This document shows, one piece after another, positions 30,689-39,640 of a DNA stretch of 64,000 nt (position 1 is the stretch's first letter; every line of letters starts with the position of its first letter). The position numbers and the translations under genes were made by a program. The notes beneath the pieces are model-generated. The model was not told the origin of the DNA and did no database searches. It worked only from the letters and a program-made list of their open reading frames with translations. The stretch lies in NCBI RefSeq assembly GCF_005082145.1, contig NZ_CP034897.1:124001-188000 (forward strand), given 5' to 3'. The DNA is from Buchnera aphidicola (Aphis craccivora) (GTDB lineage: Bacteria > Pseudomonadota > Gammaproteobacteria > Enterobacterales > Enterobacteriaceae).

Positions 30689-33498
30689 ATAAAAATTCGT
30701 TTTTCACCATCGCCTCGAGTGTTAGAAATGCAACGCATACAAATTTCATTATTATTATGAATAATAGGAATATTATAATGCCAACATCTTTGACATTTTT
30801 TTTCATTGCTTTTTTTTAACAAAATTTTAAATTTAGGTAATAAAAAACTTTTTTTTGCATTTATTGGTGCTGTTTCATAACTTTTTACTAAAACATGAGA
30901 TGTTAAAAATATAAATTTTAATTCATTTCCTAAAATATTTAATTTTTCTTTTACTTCAGGTGTTACATATAATGTCATAGAGATTTCTAATGAATTATTT
31001 ATGTTTTTATTTTTTATTTCTTCTTCTATAAATTTATTTATTTCATTTTTAATGATTATTAATTCATTCCAAAATTGATGATTACACGTAGTGTTAATAT
31101 TTAATGCAAATAATTCATTAGACCATTCTTCTGTAAATACATAGTCTGAATTTTTTCCAGGTAAATAATTCCATATTTCATTAGCAGTGAATGATAATAT
31201 CGGAGATATCCATCTAACTAGTGCATGTATTATATAATATATTGCTGTTTGACAACTTCTTCTTTCTAAACTGTTTTTTTGTAAAGTATATTGTCTATCT
31301 TTGATAATATCAAGGTAAAAAGAGCTCATTTCAACAGAACAAAAATGCATTAACTTTTTTATTACTTCATGAAAATTGTATTTATTATAAAGTCTAATTA
31401 TTTCTTCTTGTACTATTTTTGTATGAGATACAGCCCACTGATCTAAACGAATCATTTTTTCTTTAGGAACAATATTTTCGTTTGGGTGAAAATCGTTTAT
31501 ATTAGCCAGCATAAAACGAGCTGTATTTCTTATTCTTCGATAAATGTCTGATGTTCGTTTTAAAATTTCATTAGAAATAGAAATATCATTAGAATAATTT
31601 GAAGAAGCTACCCAAAGTCTTAAAACATCCGCTCCTAATGTATTGATTATATCGTTAGGACTTATAGTATTTCCTATAGATTTAGACATTTTTTGTCCTT
31701 TTCCATCAACTACAAATCCATGTGTTAATACTTCAGAATAAGGCGCTTTTTTATTAATTAACATTGATATCATCAATGATGACATAAACCAACCTCTATG
31801 TTGATCTGAGCCTTCTAAAAACATATCTGCATAATTTTTTTTGTTTTTTTTGTTTTTATATTGTATTGAAGTGTGAGTATTTCCTGATTCAAACCAAACA
31901 TCTAATATATCAAAAACTTGTTCATATAGATTATATTCTTCACCTAATATTTCTTTTAAATTAATATTCCACCATGCTTTGATTCCTTCTAATTCTACTT
32001 TTTTAATAATATTTTTCATTATTAAAGAGTTTTTAGGGTGTATTTCACCTGTTTTTTTGTGTATAAAAATACACATTGGAACACCCCATTTTCTTTGTCT
32101 TGAGATACACCAATCAGGTCTTTTTTGTATCATTTCCTTTATTCTATATTCTCCCCATTTAGGGATCCATAAAACTTTTTGAACTTCTTTAATAGTATTA
32201 AAACGAAAATTATTTTTATTAACATCAATAAACCATTGCGGAGTAGCTCGAAATATAATAGGGGTTTTATGCCTCCAACAATGTGGGTAACTATGATCTA
32301 AAGATTCATGACGTAATAAACAATGATGATCAATTAATAATTTTATAATTATTTCGTTAGCTTTATAAATGTTAATTCCGTCTAATTTTGGATGTATATT
32401 TTTTTTAAAATCACCTTTATAATTGATTAAATTTATTGGGTTTATATCATATTTTTGACACACAGTATAATCTTCTTGCCCGTGATCCGGGGAAGTATGA
32501 ACTGCCCCTGTACCTGTTTCAATATTAACATGTTCGCCTAATATTACAGGTAATAAAATATTTTTTAAAAACGGATGTAAAAATTTTATTCCCTCTAATT
32601 TTTTTCCATCAATTGAAATTAAATATTTCCAATTTTTTATTTTTAAACTATTAAGTGTGTTTTTTGAAAGTTCTTTAGCTAGAATTAAATTATATTTTTC
32701 AGTTTCAATTAAATCATATTTAAAGTCTGGATGTACTGCGATCGCTTGACTTGATGGAAGTGTCCACGGAGTAGTCGTCCAGATAGGTAAATATGTTTCT
32801 TTATTATTTAACATGTAAGTATTGAATATTTTTTTTAAATTTTTATCATTACTTTTAATTGCAACAAAAATTGCATCTGATTTTTTATCAAAATATTCAA
32901 TTTCTGCATCAGATAAAGAAGATTCGCATTTTAAACACCAATGTATAGGTTTAAAATCTCTATACAAGTGTTTTTTTTCAATAATTTTAGAAAGTGTTTT
33001 TATTATATTTGCTTCATTTTTATAATTCATTGTAAGATGAGCATTTTCCCAATCTCCAATTACTCCTAATCTAATAAAGTCTTTTTTTTGTTTTTTTACT
33101 TGATTTTCTGCATACTTTCTACATTTTTCTTGAAATTTTGAAGTATTTATTGTTTTTTTGTACACTCCTAATTTTTCTTCAACTTTTTGTTCAATAGGTA
33201 ACCCATGACAGTCCCATGAAGGTATATATGGAGCATCAAAACCAGATAAATTTTTAGATTTAATTATTATGTCTTTTAAAATTTTATTAACTGCATGTCC
33301 AATATGAATGTTTCCATTTGCATACGGAGGTCCATCATGTAGAAAAAAAATTTTTTTGTTTTCTTTATTTTTTCTAATTATTTGATAAAGATTATTTTCA
33401 TACCAATTTTTTAAGATTTGAGGTTCTTTTTGAGTTAAATTAGCTCGCATAGAAAATTTTGTTTTAGGTAAGTTTAAAGTTTTTTTATAATCATGCAT
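30685..33498 (-). CDS. ileS: isoleucyl-tRNA synthetase
   Basis: Class I synthetase for tRNA-Ile; 937 residues from ATG at 33498 (E. coli 938). The frame is open 57 bases further, but that extension overlaps ribF, while MHDYKKTLNLPKTKF aligns with the E. coli N terminus. HIGH is in GNIHIGHAVNK and KMSKS in GQKMSKSIGN. The C-terminal zinc knuckle is CQRCWHY...CMRC. In the CP1 editing domain the T-rich peptide WTTTPWTLP and the VHTSPDHGQEDY segment (equivalents of H333 and D342) remain. The position equivalent to E. coli N250 is Ser. Middle gene of ribF-ileS-lspA. Confidence 0.97.
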   Translation of the reverse strand: MHDYKKTLNLPKTKFSMRANLTQKEPQILKNWYENNLYQIIRKNKENKKIFFLHDGPPYANGNIHIGHAVNKILKDIIIKSKNLSGFDAPYIPSWDCHGLPIEQKVEEKLGVYKKTINTSKFQEKCRKYAENQVKKQKKDFIRLGVIGDWENAHLTMNYKNEANIIKTLSKIIEKKHLYRDFKPIHWCLKCESSLSDAEIEYFDKKSDAIFVAIKSNDKNLKKIFNTYMLNNKETYLPIWTTTPWTLPSSQAIAVHPDFKYDLIETEKYNLILAKELSKNTLNSLKIKNWKYLISIDGKKLEGIKFLHPFLKNILLPVILGEHVNIETGTGAVHTSPDHGQEDYTVCQKYDINPINLINYKGDFKKNIHPKLDGINIYKANEIIIKLLIDHHCLLRHESLDHSYPHCWRHKTPIIFRATPQWFIDVNKNNFRFNTIKEVQKVLWIPKWGEYRIKEMIQKRPDWCISRQRKWGVPMCIFIHKKTGEIHPKNSLIMKNIIKKVELEGIKAWWNINLKEILGEEYNLYEQVFDILDVWFESGNTHTSIQYKNKKNKKNYADMFLEGSDQHRGWFMSSLMISMLINKKAPYSEVLTHGFVVDGKGQKMSKSIGNTISPNDIINTLGADVLRLWVASSNYSNDISISNEILKRTSDIYRRIRNTARFMLANINDFHPNENIVPKEKMIRLDQWAVSHTKIVQEEIIRLYNKYNFHEVIKKLMHFCSVEMSSFYLDIIKDRQYTLQKNSLERRSCQTAIYYIIHALVRWISPILSFTANEIWNYLPGKNSDYVFTEEWSNELFALNINTTCNHQFWNELIIIKNEINKFIEEEIKNKNINNSLEISMTLYVTPEVKEKLNILGNELKFIFLTSHVLVKSYETAPINAKKSFLLPKFKILLKKSNEKKCQRCWHYNIPIIHNNNEICMRCISNTRGDGEKRIFI

Positions 33499-33502
33499 AA
33501 TT

Positions 33503-34456
33503 TTATCTTTTATTTTTAATTTCATAATCAGAAATATTAAAATATTTTTTAACAATTTTAATATCTTCGGAAATCTGTTCTTTTAATTGTTGTGCCGATG
33601 AAAAAAAACATTCGTTTCTTATTTTTTTGTATAGTAAAACTTCTATTTTTTTATTATATAAATTAATATTTACATCAAATATATGAACTTCAAGAATTTT
33701 GTTTTTTGGTATAGAAATATAACTAGGTTTCACTCCTATATTGCATATGCCTAAATATTTTTTTTTATAATGTATTTTCACTGCATATACACCATTAGTG
33801 ATTGGAATATTATTATGTAATTTTATATTAGCAGTTGGATAACCTAGTGTTCTTCCTATTTGATTACCATAAATAACACGACCAAAAATACTAAATGGTC
33901 TACCAAGTAATATTTGAGCTAATTTAATGTTATTTTCTAATAAATATTTTCTAATATTAGTACTGCTAATTTTAATATTATTTTTATATAATGATTTAAC
34001 TGAAATAACATTAAATTTATATTTTTCACTATTCTTTTTTAAAAGTTCAATATCTCCGTTTCTTTTAGAACCAAATCTAAAATCTTGTCCAACTACAATA
34101 AATTTTATGTTTAATTTGTTAATTAAGATTTGTATAATAAATTTTTCTGCACTAAGATTTGAAAAAAATTTGTTAAATTGAATACATAAAACTATATCAA
34201 TTTTATATAATTGAATGTATTTTATTTTTTCACGAAATTTTGTAATTCTTTTAGGAGGGTTTTGAGTATTAAAAAATTCTAATGGTTGCGGTTCAAATAA
34301 AATTATTATTGTTAGTAAATTATTTTCTTTACCTATTTTATAGACTGTAGAAAGTAATTTTTTATGGCCTAAATGCACTCCATCAAAGTTTCCAATACTG
34401 ATAACTGAATTAGAATTTATTTTTTTTAAGTTATGAATACCTCGTATAATTCTCAT
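33503..34456 (-). CDS. ribF: bifunctional riboflavin kinase / FAD synthetase
   Basis: Converts riboflavin to FMN and FAD. The 317 residues compare with 313 in E. coli. The N-terminal nucleotidyltransferase domain has GNFDGVHLGHKKLL and GQDFRFGSKRNGD. The C-terminal kinase domain has GRVIYGNQIGRTLGYPTANI. The ileS ATG starts 4 bases after its stop. FMN made here would serve the NuoF subunit encoded downstream. Confidence 0.95.
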   Translation of the reverse strand: MRIIRGIHNLKKINSNSVISIGNFDGVHLGHKKLLSTVYKIGKENNLLTIIILFEPQPLEFFNTQNPPKRITKFREKIKYIQLYKIDIVLCIQFNKFFSNLSAEKFIIQILINKLNIKFIVVGQDFRFGSKRNGDIELLKKNSEKYKFNVISVKSLYKNNIKISSTNIRKYLLENNIKLAQILLGRPFSIFGRVIYGNQIGRTLGYPTANIKLHNNIPITNGVYAVKIHYKKKYLGICNIGVKPSYISIPKNKILEVHIFDVNINLYNKKIEVLLYKKIRNECFFSSAQQLKEQISEDIKIVKKYFNISDYEIKNKR

Positions 34457-34628
34457 GACTGAATTAACCTAATTAAATTAATTAATATATCATAAAATTT
34501 ATTATAGAATTTATATTTTATAATAATTGTTAAATAATTTTTAATAATTTATTATATTGTTAATAATTTTTATTATTTCTTGTATCATATTTAATTATTA
34601 ATATAATTTTAATATTTAGGAGTTAAAA

Positions 34629-34892
34629 TTGGCGAATATAAAATCATCTAAAAAAGATTCTATAGCATCAGAACAGCGTCGTAAAAACAATATGAGCCAA
34701 CGTTCAAAAATTCGCACTTTTATAAAAAAAGTTCGATTAGCTATTTTTTCTGGAGATAAAAAAAAAGCAGAAAATGCTTTTAAAACTATGCAATCTGTTA
34801 TTGACAAATATTCAACTAAGGGTTTAATACATAAAAACAAAGCATCACGACATAAATCTATTTTATCATTACAAATTAAAAAATTAAATTAA
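34629..34892 (+). CDS. rpsT: 30S ribosomal protein S20, UUG start
   Basis: Primary 16S rRNA-binding protein; 87 residues as in E. coli. The start is TTG at 34629, giving [26 protein letters not shown] at 34618-34622 lies 6 bases upstream. E. coli rpsT also uses UUG, and that start is linked there to autoregulation of S20. The RTFIKKV and [13 protein letters not shown] segments are diagnostic. Divergent from ribF. Confidence 0.97.
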   Translation: MANIKSSKKDSIASEQRRKNNMSQRSKIRTFIKKVRLAIFSGDKKKAENAFKTMQSVIDKYSTKGLIHKNKASRHKSILSLQIKKLN

Positions 34893-34910
34893 AATTAGAT
34901 TTATTATAAT

Positions 34911-34944
34911 AGTATTGCCTCTAATTTTTTTAAGAAGCAATACT
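34911..34944. terminator. bidirectional hairpin between rpsT and dnaJ
   Basis: AGTATTGC (34911-34918) pairs with GCAATACT (34937-34944), with an A/T-rich interior that can extend the stem imperfectly. It lies between the convergent rpsT and dnaJ stops and can serve both transcripts. The T tract is weak. Confidence 0.55.
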
Positions 34945-34954
34945 TTATAAGATT

Positions 34955-36091
34955 CTATTTGGTCAAATCATCAAAAAATCTTTTTACTCCATCGAAAAAT
35001 CTTTTTGAACGAGGTGTATTTTTTTCCCCTCTAAATTCATTAAAACTTTTTTCTAATTCATTTAAAAGGTATTTTTGTTGTTCATTAAGATTAACTGGTG
35101 TTTCTACTACTACTCGGCATAATAAGTCACCTTGATTTCTATTTTGTACAGATTTTACACCTCTTCCTCGAATACGAAATAGTTTTCCTGATTGTGTTTC
35201 AGGTGGTATTTTTAATTTAACTCGACCATCTAGTGTAGGAACTTCAATTTCTCCTCCTAACGCAGCCATGGTAAAATTTATTGGAACTTCGCAATAAAGA
35301 TTATTTTCTTCGCGTTGAAAGATAGGATGTGTATTTACTTTTATTTGAACATAAAGATCTCCTGATGGCGCACCATTTGTTCCAGCTTCTCCTTCGTTAT
35401 TTAGTCGAATGCGATCATTGGTGTCAACACCAGGCGGAATTTTTACTGATAATATTTTACTAGTTTTAATTCTTCCTTGACCGTGACAAGCACGGCATGG
35501 GTCTTTAATCACAGTTCCTTTTTCATTACATGTAGGACAAGATTGTTGAACTGTAAAAAATCCTTTTCTTATATGTATTTGACCTCTACCTTGACAAGTA
35601 GAACAATTACGAGGTTTAGTACCCTTTTTAGCTCCAGTTCCATAACAAATTTGACATTTTTGAAATGTTGGGATTCGTATTTCTTTTATTGTTCCTTTCA
35701 CTGCTTCTTCTAAAGAAATTTCCATGTTATAACATAAATCAGCACCTTTTTTTACTCTTTGGCTTCTATTACCTCCAAAAATATCACCAAAAACATCTCC
35801 AAAAATATCACTAAAATCTGCAGAGCTAGTAAAAGTACTGTAAGTAGTATTTTGATTATGACCATTTTCAAAAGCTGCATGCCCATATTGATCATATGCA
35901 TTTCGTTTGTCTTCATTTATTAAAACTTCATAAGCTTCTTTTATTTCTTTAAATGTATTTTCAGCATTTTTGTCACCTTGATTTCTATCAGGATGATATT
36001 TCATTGCTAGTCTTTTATAAGCTTTTTTAATCTCGCGTTCTTCAGCTGATTTTGAAACTCCTAAAATTTGATAGTAATCTTTTTTTATCAT
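34955..36091 (-). CDS. dnaJ: chaperone DnaJ
   Basis: Co-chaperone that delivers substrates to DnaK and stimulates its ATPase. The 378 residues compare with 376 in E. coli. The J domain (1 to about 70) has HPD in YHPDRNQG, followed by a Gly/Phe-rich stretch around residues 75-115. Four zinc-finger repeats of the CxxCxGxG type follow (about 140-210); the third reads CPTCNEKG, missing the usual glycine. The C-terminal substrate domains are complete. It follows dnaK by about 100 bp containing a strong hairpin. Confidence 0.98.
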   Translation of the reverse strand: MIKKDYYQILGVSKSAEEREIKKAYKRLAMKYHPDRNQGDKNAENTFKEIKEAYEVLINEDKRNAYDQYGHAAFENGHNQNTTYSTFTSSADFSDIFGDVFGDIFGGNRSQRVKKGADLCYNMEISLEEAVKGTIKEIRIPTFQKCQICYGTGAKKGTKPRNCSTCQGRGQIHIRKGFFTVQQSCPTCNEKGTVIKDPCRACHGQGRIKTSKILSVKIPPGVDTNDRIRLNNEGEAGTNGAPSGDLYVQIKVNTHPIFQREENNLYCEVPINFTMAALGGEIEVPTLDGRVKLKIPPETQSGKLFRIRGRGVKSVQNRNQGDLLCRVVVETPVNLNEQQKYLLNELEKSFNEFRGEKNTPRSKRFFDGVKRFFDDLTK

Positions 36092-36120
36092 TATTACTCT
36101 TCCTACTTTTAAAATAATTA

Positions 36121-36149
36121 CACGGGCGTAGATTTTTTCTACGCCCGTG
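36121..36149. promoter_or_regulatory. GC-rich perfect hairpin between dnaK and dnaJ
   Basis: CACGGGCGTAGA (36121-36132) and TCTACGCCCGTG (36138-36149) form a perfect 12-bp stem with a 5-base loop. It holds the longest GC-rich run I noticed in any spacer here. On the transcribed (minus) strand it is preceded by an A-rich stretch and followed by TAATTATTTT. It does not look like an efficient terminator for dnaKJ. It more likely sets the dnaK-to-dnaJ ratio by partial termination or by stabilising the dnaK mRNA 3' end. Confidence 0.65.
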
Positions 36150-36190
36150 CTATTTTTTTAGATTATTATAACTATTTTTTAATTGAATAA

Positions 36191-38107
36191 TTATTTTTTA
36201 GGATCCTTTATTTCTTCAAATTCTGCATCTACAACATTTTCATCTGTTTTTGATGTAGAGGATTTATTTTCATTTTTTGAATTATTTTCTGTTGTTTTAT
36301 GATGAACTTCTGTTAGTTTAGATGAAATTTTTAAAAGATTTTGTATATTTTTTTCAATTTCAGACTTATTCTCTCCTTTTAATGATTGTTCTAAATCATT
36401 TAAAGCTGATTTTATTTGTTCTTGATCTTGAATTTCAATTTTTTCTTTATTTTCATCTAGTTGTTTCTTTGTACTATGAATTAATTGATCACCTTGATTA
36501 CGTATTTGAATTAATTCTTCAAATTTACGATCTGCTTCAGAATTTGCTTCGGCATCATTTATCATTTTTTTAATTTCTGATTCATTTAGTCCAGACGAAG
36601 CTTTAATTGTAATTTTTTGTTCTTTTCCAGTTTTCTTATCTTTTGCTGAAACATGTAAAATTCCATCGGAATCAATATCAAATGTTACTTCAATTTGAGC
36701 TGTTCCTCTAGGTGCAGGTTCGATTCCATCTAAATTAAATTGCCCTAAAGACTTGTTATCTATTGATCTTTTTCTTTCACCTTGTAATATATGTATTGTT
36801 ACTGCTGACTGGTTATCTTCTGCTGTTGAAAAAACTTGACTATGTTTAGTAGGAATTGTAGTATTTTTACTAATAAGTGTGGTCATGATACCACCCATCG
36901 TTTCAATTCCTAACGATAATGGAGTTACATCAAGTAATAAAACATCTTTAACATCACCTGAAAGTACGCCTCCTTGAACTGCAGCTCCAACTGCAACTGC
37001 TTCATCTGGATTTACATCCTTTCTAGGTTCTTTTCCAAAGAAATCTGCTACTTTAGACTGAACCATAGGCATTCTTGTTTGACCACCTACTAATATTACA
37101 TCATTAATATCTGAAATTGATAATCCTGCATCTTTTAGTGCTACTTTCAGTGGTTCAATTGATCGTAATACCAAATCTTCAACTAAAGACTCTAATTTTG
37201 AACGAGTAACTTTAATATTTAAATGTTTTGGACCATTCGAATCTGCTGTAATATATGGTAAATTTACATCTGTTTGTTGTGCTGATGATAGTTCAATTTT
37301 AGCTTTTTCAGCTGATTCTTTTAGTCTTTGCATCGCTAATGAATCATTGCGTAAGTCAATACCTTGTTCTTTTTTAAATTCATTTACTAAATAATTAATT
37401 AATCTGCTATCAAAATCTTCTCCTCCAAGATGAGTATCACCATTTGTAGCAAGCACTTCAAATGTTTTTTCTTTGTCTACATCATCTATTTCAATGATTG
37501 ATATATCAAAAGTTCCCCCTCCTAAATCGTAAACAGCTATAGTTCGATTACCTTCTCCTTTATCTAAACCATATGCAAGTGCTGCAGCTGTTGGTTCGTT
37601 AATAATTCTTTTTACTTCTAAACCTGCTATTCTACCTGCATCTTTAGTTGCTTGTCTTTGGGCATCGTTAAAATAAGCAGGAACTGTAATAACAGCTTCT
37701 TTTATTGATTCTCCTAAATAATCTTCTGCAGTTTTTTTCATTTTTTTTAAAACTTCTGCAGAAATTTGAGGAGGAGCCATTTTTTTTCTTTTTACATCAA
37801 TCCAAGCATCTCCATTTTCAGAATTGATTATATTATATGGCATAATTTTTATATCACGTTGAACTTCTTCATCTTTAAATTTTCTACCGATTAAACGTTT
37901 TATAGCAAATAAAGTATTTTTTGGATTTGTAATAGCTTGACGTTTAGCAGGTTGGCCTACTAAAACTTCACCTTCTTGAGTATATGCAATGATTGAAGGT
38001 GTAGTGCGATCTCCTTCTGCATTCTCTAAAACACGAGGTTTATTGCCATCCATAATGGCAACACAAGAGTTGGTTGTTCCTAAATCGATACCAATAATTT
38101 TACCCAT
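36191..38107 (-). CDS. dnaK: chaperone DnaK (Hsp70)
   Basis: ATP-dependent chaperone, 638 residues, the same length as E. coli DnaK. The nucleotide-binding domain (about 1-385) has [34 protein letters not shown] and [15 protein letters not shown]. The linker [19 protein letters not shown] follows, then the substrate-binding domain and a helical lid ending with an acidic tail ([17 protein letters not shown]). AGGAG lies 7 bases upstream of the ATG. Expression is probably from the sigma-32 promoter at 38227-38254. Confidence 0.98.
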   Translation of the reverse strand: MGKIIGIDLGTTNSCVAIMDGNKPRVLENAEGDRTTPSIIAYTQEGEVLVGQPAKRQAITNPKNTLFAIKRLIGRKFKDEEVQRDIKIMPYNIINSENGDAWIDVKRKKMAPPQISAEVLKKMKKTAEDYLGESIKEAVITVPAYFNDAQRQATKDAGRIAGLEVKRIINEPTAAALAYGLDKGEGNRTIAVYDLGGGTFDISIIEIDDVDKEKTFEVLATNGDTHLGGEDFDSRLINYLVNEFKKEQGIDLRNDSLAMQRLKESAEKAKIELSSAQQTDVNLPYITADSNGPKHLNIKVTRSKLESLVEDLVLRSIEPLKVALKDAGLSISDINDVILVGGQTRMPMVQSKVADFFGKEPRKDVNPDEAVAVGAAVQGGVLSGDVKDVLLLDVTPLSLGIETMGGIMTTLISKNTTIPTKHSQVFSTAEDNQSAVTIHILQGERKRSIDNKSLGQFNLDGIEPAPRGTAQIEVTFDIDSDGILHVSAKDKKTGKEQKITIKASSGLNESEIKKMINDAEANSEADRKFEELIQIRNQGDQLIHSTKKQLDENKEKIEIQDQEQIKSALNDLEQSLKGENKSEIEKNIQNLLKISSKLTEVHHKTTENNSKNENKSSTSKTDENVVDAEFEEIKDPKK

Positions 38108-38443
38108 TTTATTTCTCCTATATTTGAAAAATTGGGTTTTTTCAACCCTTATGCAGCCATTTTTTTGGCTTTTATTAGCGACATAGGATTGTATTTTTGT
38201 AATTATCTATCAGTGTTGTGATTATTAGATGGGGTCGTTTTTTTAGTCATCAAGGTCTAAGTCTAAAAAAAATGAATTTTTAAATTTGTTTTTAAATAGA
38301 ATATAACTTTAGATATGAAACATAATTTATTATTTTATATTTTTGATGTATATTAAATTTTTTATTCATTTAAAAAAATAAAATTATAAAATATTTTTAA
38401 TATTTATTTGTTTATTTGTTTAAAATAGTTTTGAGGCTCCCTT
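38108..38443. other. 336-bp divergent control region between dnaK and nuoA
   Basis: The region contains the dnaK sigma-32 promoter and a dnaK leader of roughly 110 nt. The leader has two short hairpins on the minus strand: AGCCA/TGGCT pairing (38155-38159 with 38166-38170) and GGGTT/AACCC (38134-38138 with 38144-38148). The latter is close to the ribosome-binding site at 38115-38119. The half towards nuoA is A/T filler with no promoter I would defend; GAGG sits about 10 bases before the nuoA ATG. Confidence 0.6.
38227..38254 (-). promoter_or_regulatory. sigma-32 heat-shock promoter for dnaKJ
   Basis: On the minus strand, CTTGATG (38254-38248) is followed after 13 bases by CCCCATCT (38234-38227). 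This matches the sigma-32 consensus CTTGAAA-N13-15-CCCCATNT with only two mismatches in the -35. Four consecutive C are rare in these spacers. It would start transcription about 110 nt upstream of dnaK, as expected from E. coli. Confidence 0.8.
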
Positions 38444-38827
38444 ATGTCGGTATTAAATACATTTGATGTTAGTGAATGCTTATCTTTTTTATGTTTTATT
38501 ACCTTTTCTTTAATTTTTTGTTTTTTTATGTTATTTACAAGTTCAGTTTTAGGAGGTAAATCATCATCAAGATATAAACATACACCGTTTGAGTCAGGTA
38601 TTGCTCCAGTTGGAGATACTTGTTTGCATTTTTCTGTTAAATTTTATTTAGTAGCAATGTTTTTTGTTATATTTGATGTAGAAGCTCTTTATCTATATAT
38701 ATGGTCTGTTAGTATAATAGAAACTGGTTGGACAGGGTTTCTTGAAGCTTTTATCTTTATCTTATTTTTATTATTATCATTATTTTATTTAATTCGTATT
38801 CAAGCATTGAAATGGGTAAATAAATAA
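38444..38827 (+). CDS. nuoA: NADH-quinone oxidoreductase subunit A
   Basis: Membrane subunit of respiratory complex I. The 127 residues compare with 147 in E. coli, the shortfall being at both ends. Three transmembrane segments are present, with the conserved loop [14 protein letters not shown] and the [11 protein letters not shown] motif in the second helix. First gene of a complete nuoA-N operon; the order is the same as in E. coli throughout. Confidence 0.96.
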   Translation: MSVLNTFDVSECLSFLCFITFSLIFCFFMLFTSSVLGGKSSSRYKHTPFESGIAPVGDTCLHFSVKFYLVAMFFVIFDVEALYLYIWSVSIIETGWTGFLEAFIFILFLLLSLFYLIRIQALKWVNK

Positions 38828-38862
38828 AATATTTAAATTCATTATTTTTAGGATATAATTTA

Positions 38863-39549
38863 ATGAAATATAAAATGAATTACACTTTAACTCGAGCAGA
38901 AACAAAAAATTCTAATAAAAAATATCCAAAAGAAGTCACCAAGCTTGTTGTAGATCCTGTAGAAAGTTATTTAAAAAAAAATATTTTCATAGGAAAACTG
39001 CACCAACTTCTTCATAAATTAGTTAACTGGGGGCGAAAAAATTCTCTTTGGCCTTATAATTTTGGATTGTCTTGTTGTTACGTAGAAATGGTTACTGCAT
39101 TTACTTCTGTGCATGATGTAGCTCGTTTTGGTTCTGAAGTTTTAAGAGCTTCTCCAAGGCAAGCTGATGTAATGGTGATTGCAGGTACACCATTCATTAA
39201 AATGGCTCCTATTATTCAAAGATTATATGATCAAATGCTGGAACCTAAATGGGTTATTTCTATGGGTGCATGTGCTAATTCTGGTGGAATGTATGATATT
39301 TACTCTGTTGTTCAAGGGGTAGATAAATTTTTGCCAGTAGATGTTTATATTCCTGGTTGTCCACCTAGACCAGAAGCGTATATACATGCGTTACAATTAC
39401 TTCAAAATTCAATTCATGAAGAAAGAAGACCATTATCTTGGATAGTTGGAGAACAAGGAATATATCGAAAAAAAATATTATCAGAAAAAGAAAAAAAAAG
39501 AAATAAAAGAATCTCTATTATTAATCTTCCAACAACAGAAAAAATTTAA
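38863..39549 (+). CDS. nuoB: NADH-quinone oxidoreductase subunit B
   Basis: Peripheral-arm subunit carrying cluster N2, the last Fe-S centre before quinone. The 228 residues compare with 220 in E. coli. The four cluster cysteines are present in [20 protein letters not shown] and [11 protein letters not shown]. An ATG four codons downstream (38875) aligns better with the E. coli N terminus, but AGGA is better placed for the first ATG. The extra residues come from [13 protein letters not shown]. Confidence 0.97.
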   Translation: MKYKMNYTLTRAETKNSNKKYPKEVTKLVVDPVESYLKKNIFIGKLHQLLHKLVNWGRKNSLWPYNFGLSCCYVEMVTAFTSVHDVARFGSEVLRASPRQADVMVIAGTPFIKMAPIIQRLYDQMLEPKWVISMGACANSGGMYDIYSVVQGVDKFLPVDVYIPGCPPRPEAYIHALQLLQNSIHEERRPLSWIVGEQGIYRKKILSEKEKKRNKRISIINLPTTEKI

Positions 39550-39640
39550 TCTTTTTGAGTATGAAAATAATATTTTATTTAAAAATGATAATCATTTGAA
39601 AAATATTCAAGCTTTTAAAATCAATCATAACGAGAAATCC

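Noticed and set aside
33499..33555. N-terminal extension of ileS into ribF
   Set aside because: The 19 extra residues overlap the ribF coding end and have no counterpart in IleRS; ATG at 33498 aligns exactly.
39446..39640. Long upstream extension of nuoCD over nuoB
   Set aside because: The residues are lysine-rich out-of-frame reading of nuoB; conserved NuoC sequence begins after ATG 39641.
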